Part shown: piece by piece, positions 59,699 to 64,000 of the stretch
How positions within the stretch are numbered: position 1 is the first letter of the stretch
Layout: every line of letters begins with the position of its first letter
Source of the DNA: Allgaiera indica
GTDB lineage: Bacteria > Pseudomonadota > Alphaproteobacteria > Rhodobacterales > Rhodobacteraceae
Length of the DNA: 64,000 nucleotides
Assembly (NCBI RefSeq): GCF_900106675.1
Contig: NZ_FNOB01000019.1
Coordinates: forward strand, 1 to 64,000
Direction of reading: 5' to 3'
Position numbers and translations under genes: made by a program
The notes under the pieces: generated by a model
What the model was told of the DNA's origin: nothing
What the model saw: the letters and a program-made list of their open reading frames with translations, nothing else
The model's database searches: none

Positions 59699-59929
59699 TT
59701 GCCCCGTTTGCGGGGCGAATGGCGGGGCGGTCCGCAAGGAACCGCCCTGTCCTGTCCGAGACGGAGGGTGCCGGGTCTCTCGGCTTAATGTCCTTCCTGA
59801 GATGGGGAACGAGACGGATTTTCGGGCGCTGCCCGCGATCTTGGCCTCGGGACCCGTACGGACCCGAACGCCTCGCTTCGGCGGGGCATCTTAGAGCCGG
59901 GGGGAAACCCCCAAACTTGGAGTGAAACT
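59699..59929 (+). promoter_or_regulatory. Ribosomal protein L10 (rplJL) leader region
   Basis: The 236-bp rplA-rplJ spacer has a hairpin GCCCCG/CGGGGC (59701-59716), a longer one around GGGCGGT/ACCGCCC (59734-59755), and a CCGAGACGGAGGGTGCC segment (59757-59773) that resembles the conserved core of the proteobacterial L10 leader. L10-L12 binding to such a leader represses rplJL. It was not tested with a covariance model. Confidence 0.6.
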
Positions 59930-60445
59930 GTGGATAGAGCCCAGAAAGAGAAAGTGGTCGAGGAACTCGGCCAGATCTTCGAAAGCTCTGGCGTCGTTGT
60001 GGTTGCCCACTACGAAGGTCTCACGGTTGCCGAGATGCAGGACCTGCGCGCGCAGATGCGCGAAGTTGGTGGGTCCGTCCGCGTCGCCAAGAACAGGCTC
60101 GCCAAGATCGCCCTTCAGGGCAAGCCCTGCGAAAGCATGGCCGACCTCCTGACGGGCATGACCGTGCTCGCCTATTCCGAAGATCCCGTCGCTGCGGCGA
60201 AGGTGGTCGACGGCTACGCCAAGAAGAACGACAAGCTCGTGATTCTGGGCGGTACCATGGGTGAGACGGCCTTGGACCAGGCCGGTGTGAAAGCCGTGGC
60301 CGCCATGCCTTCGCGCGAGGAGCTTATCGCTTCGATCGTGTCGTGCATCGGTGCGCCCGCCTCGAACATCGCTGGTGCGATTGGCGCTCCTGCTTCGAAC
60401 ATCGCGGGCATCCTCTCCACCTTGGAAGAGCGCGAAGCCGCGTAA
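59930..60445 (+). CDS. rplJ: 50S ribosomal protein L10
   Basis: 171 aa from the GTG at 59930 (GGAG 7 bases before). [20 protein letters not shown] and [16 protein letters not shown] are the rRNA-binding part. The C-terminal helix ([15 protein letters not shown]) binds L7/L12 dimers. A repeated [11 protein letters not shown]...[11 protein letters not shown] motif lies before it. It precedes rplL. Confidence 0.96.
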   Translation: MDRAQKEKVVEELGQIFESSGVVVVAHYEGLTVAEMQDLRAQMREVGGSVRVAKNRLAKIALQGKPCESMADLLTGMTVLAYSEDPVAAAKVVDGYAKKNDKLVILGGTMGETALDQAGVKAVAAMPSREELIASIVSCIGAPASNIAGAIGAPASNIAGILSTLEEREAA

Positions 60446-60511
60446 GCAACCGAAGACCGATGTACTGGATTTCCGGACGTTGGACCCCATCTTAGAGAAC
60501 GGAACTGAAAA

Positions 60512-60889
60512 ATGGCTGATCTGAAGAAACTCGCCGAAGAGATCGTGAACCTCACGCTTCTCGAAGCTCAGGAACTGAAAACCATCCTCAAGGACGAATA
60601 CGGCATCGAGCCCGCCGCCGGCGGCGCGGTGATGATGGCCGGTCCGGCCGCTGGCGGCGACGCTGCCGCCGCCGAGGAGAAGACCGAATTCGACGTCGTG
60701 CTCGTCGAAGCTGGCGCGCAGAAGATCAACGTGATCAAGGAAGTGCGCACCATCACCGGTCTGGGCCTGAAAGAAGCCAAGGACCTGGTCGAAGCCGGCG
60801 GCAAGGTGAAGGAAGCTGCTCCGAAGGCCGAGGCCGAGGAGATCAAGACCAAGCTCGAAGCGGCTGGCGCCAAGGTCGAGCTGAAGTAA
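60512..60889 (+). CDS. rplL: 50S ribosomal protein L7/L12
   Basis: 125 aa. The N-terminal dimerisation helix ([20 protein letters not shown]) is followed by an Ala/Gly-rich hinge (about 38-52) and the C-terminal globular domain [20 protein letters not shown]...LKEAKDLVE. It is the stalk protein recruiting translation factors. It is directly downstream of rplJ. Confidence 0.97.
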   Translation: MADLKKLAEEIVNLTLLEAQELKTILKDEYGIEPAAGGAVMMAGPAAGGDAAAAEEKTEFDVVLVEAGAQKINVIKEVRTITGLGLKEAKDLVEAGGKVKEAAPKAEAEEIKTKLEAAGAKVELK

Positions 60890-60925
60890 TCCGCGCGGTG
60901 CCCTGCACCGTGGCGTGAAAATCGG

Positions 60926-60953
60926 GGCTGGGTCCGAATTTTCGGGCCCAGCC
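60926..60953 (+). terminator. Stem-loop between rplL and rpoB (attenuator or processing site)
   Basis: GGCTGGGTCCGA pairs with TCGGGCCCAGCC (12 pairs including one G-U) around a 4-base loop, 37 bp after rplL. No T-run follows, so partial termination or RNase III cleavage is more likely than full termination. Such an element is expected in rplJL-rpoBC operons. Confidence 0.6.
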
Positions 60954-61131
60954 ATGCCTGTCTTGGAGAACCCCGCCCCGGCGAGGTTGCCCAAGGGAGG
61001 CAGGAGGTTCGGGAGCTTGCCATTGGGACGGCAGGCATGAATGGAACCTTCCCCCCTGTTTCGCAAGCGGCGTGCTGCCGAAGCCCCGGCGGCTGGCGCG
61101 CCCGCGAAAACGACGAAAGGTGACGACGAGC

Positions 61132-64000
<2,869 letters not shown>

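Overview
The window looks like chromosomal DNA of a GC-rich alphaproteobacterium of the Rhodobacteraceae (Rhodobacter, Rhodovulum or Paracoccus type). The evidence is the divergent fnrL/hemN pair, a GcrA cell-cycle regulator, a phosphatidylethanolamine N-methyltransferase of the Rhodobacter PmtA type, an ATTC-N8-GAAT site of the SqrR kind, and the family-typical gene content. Nearly everything is ordinary core chromosome. The exceptions are one truncated phage tail module (about 48.1-55.0 kb) and a few accessory loci. I found no tRNA, rRNA, CRISPR array or insertion sequence.

Layout. 0-3.5 kb: 5' end of glpD, divergent glpR with an operator-like region, then hemN and fnrL divergent around an FNR box. 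3.8-12.6 kb: mixed single genes (YghU-type glutathione transferase, gcrA, VOC protein, DUF983, Nudix, DMT transporter, fatty acid desaturase, DUF2061, XRE regulator, Cys-rich lipoprotein, aldo/keto reductase, DsrE-like protein). 13.0-20.3 kb: argD-argF, a 6-phosphogluconate dehydrogenase, hrpB, meaB. 20.4-24.8 kb: rpmB, a PCu(A)C copper chaperone, DedA, and the phospholipid operon psd-pssA-pmtA. 25.0-26.7 kb: epmA divergent from efp. 27.1-33.3 kb: a seven-gene operon with a polyamine-type ABC importer followed by a hydantoin-racemase family protein, an NTF2-like protein and a PuuE-like deacetylase. 33.4-47.8 kb: MetX-like hydrolase, response regulator, orphan peptide-binding protein, a PanB-like protein lacking one metal ligand, cueR with its own MerR-type promoter, argE, a small DUF2892 protein behind a SqrR-like box, DUF1028, a Rieske oxygenase, a sterol desaturase pair, a frameshifted PAS protein, and the hydroxyacid dehydrogenase-csaA-proC group plus ybjN.

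48.1-55.0 kb: minus-strand siphophage tail genes (tail tip, peptidase, hub, fibre with an S74 chaperone domain). Head, replication and integration genes are absent. At about 54,995 the phage DNA abuts a PotB-type permease that has lost its first third. Its partner permease is intact, but its ATPase and binding protein are not in the window. 56.5-64.0 kb: a hypothetical membrane protein, then the classic secE-nusG-rplK-rplA-rplJ-rplL-rpoB transcription/translation cluster with an L10-type leader before rplJ. rpoB runs off the right edge.

The most interesting items are the phage/permease junction, the PanB-like protein with Arg in place of a metal-binding Glu, the putative ureide or cyclic-amide uptake operon, the SqrR-like palindrome, the MerR-type 19-bp-spacer promoter in front of cueR, and the single-base frameshift in the PAS gene. 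I did not find a clearly new multi-gene system.
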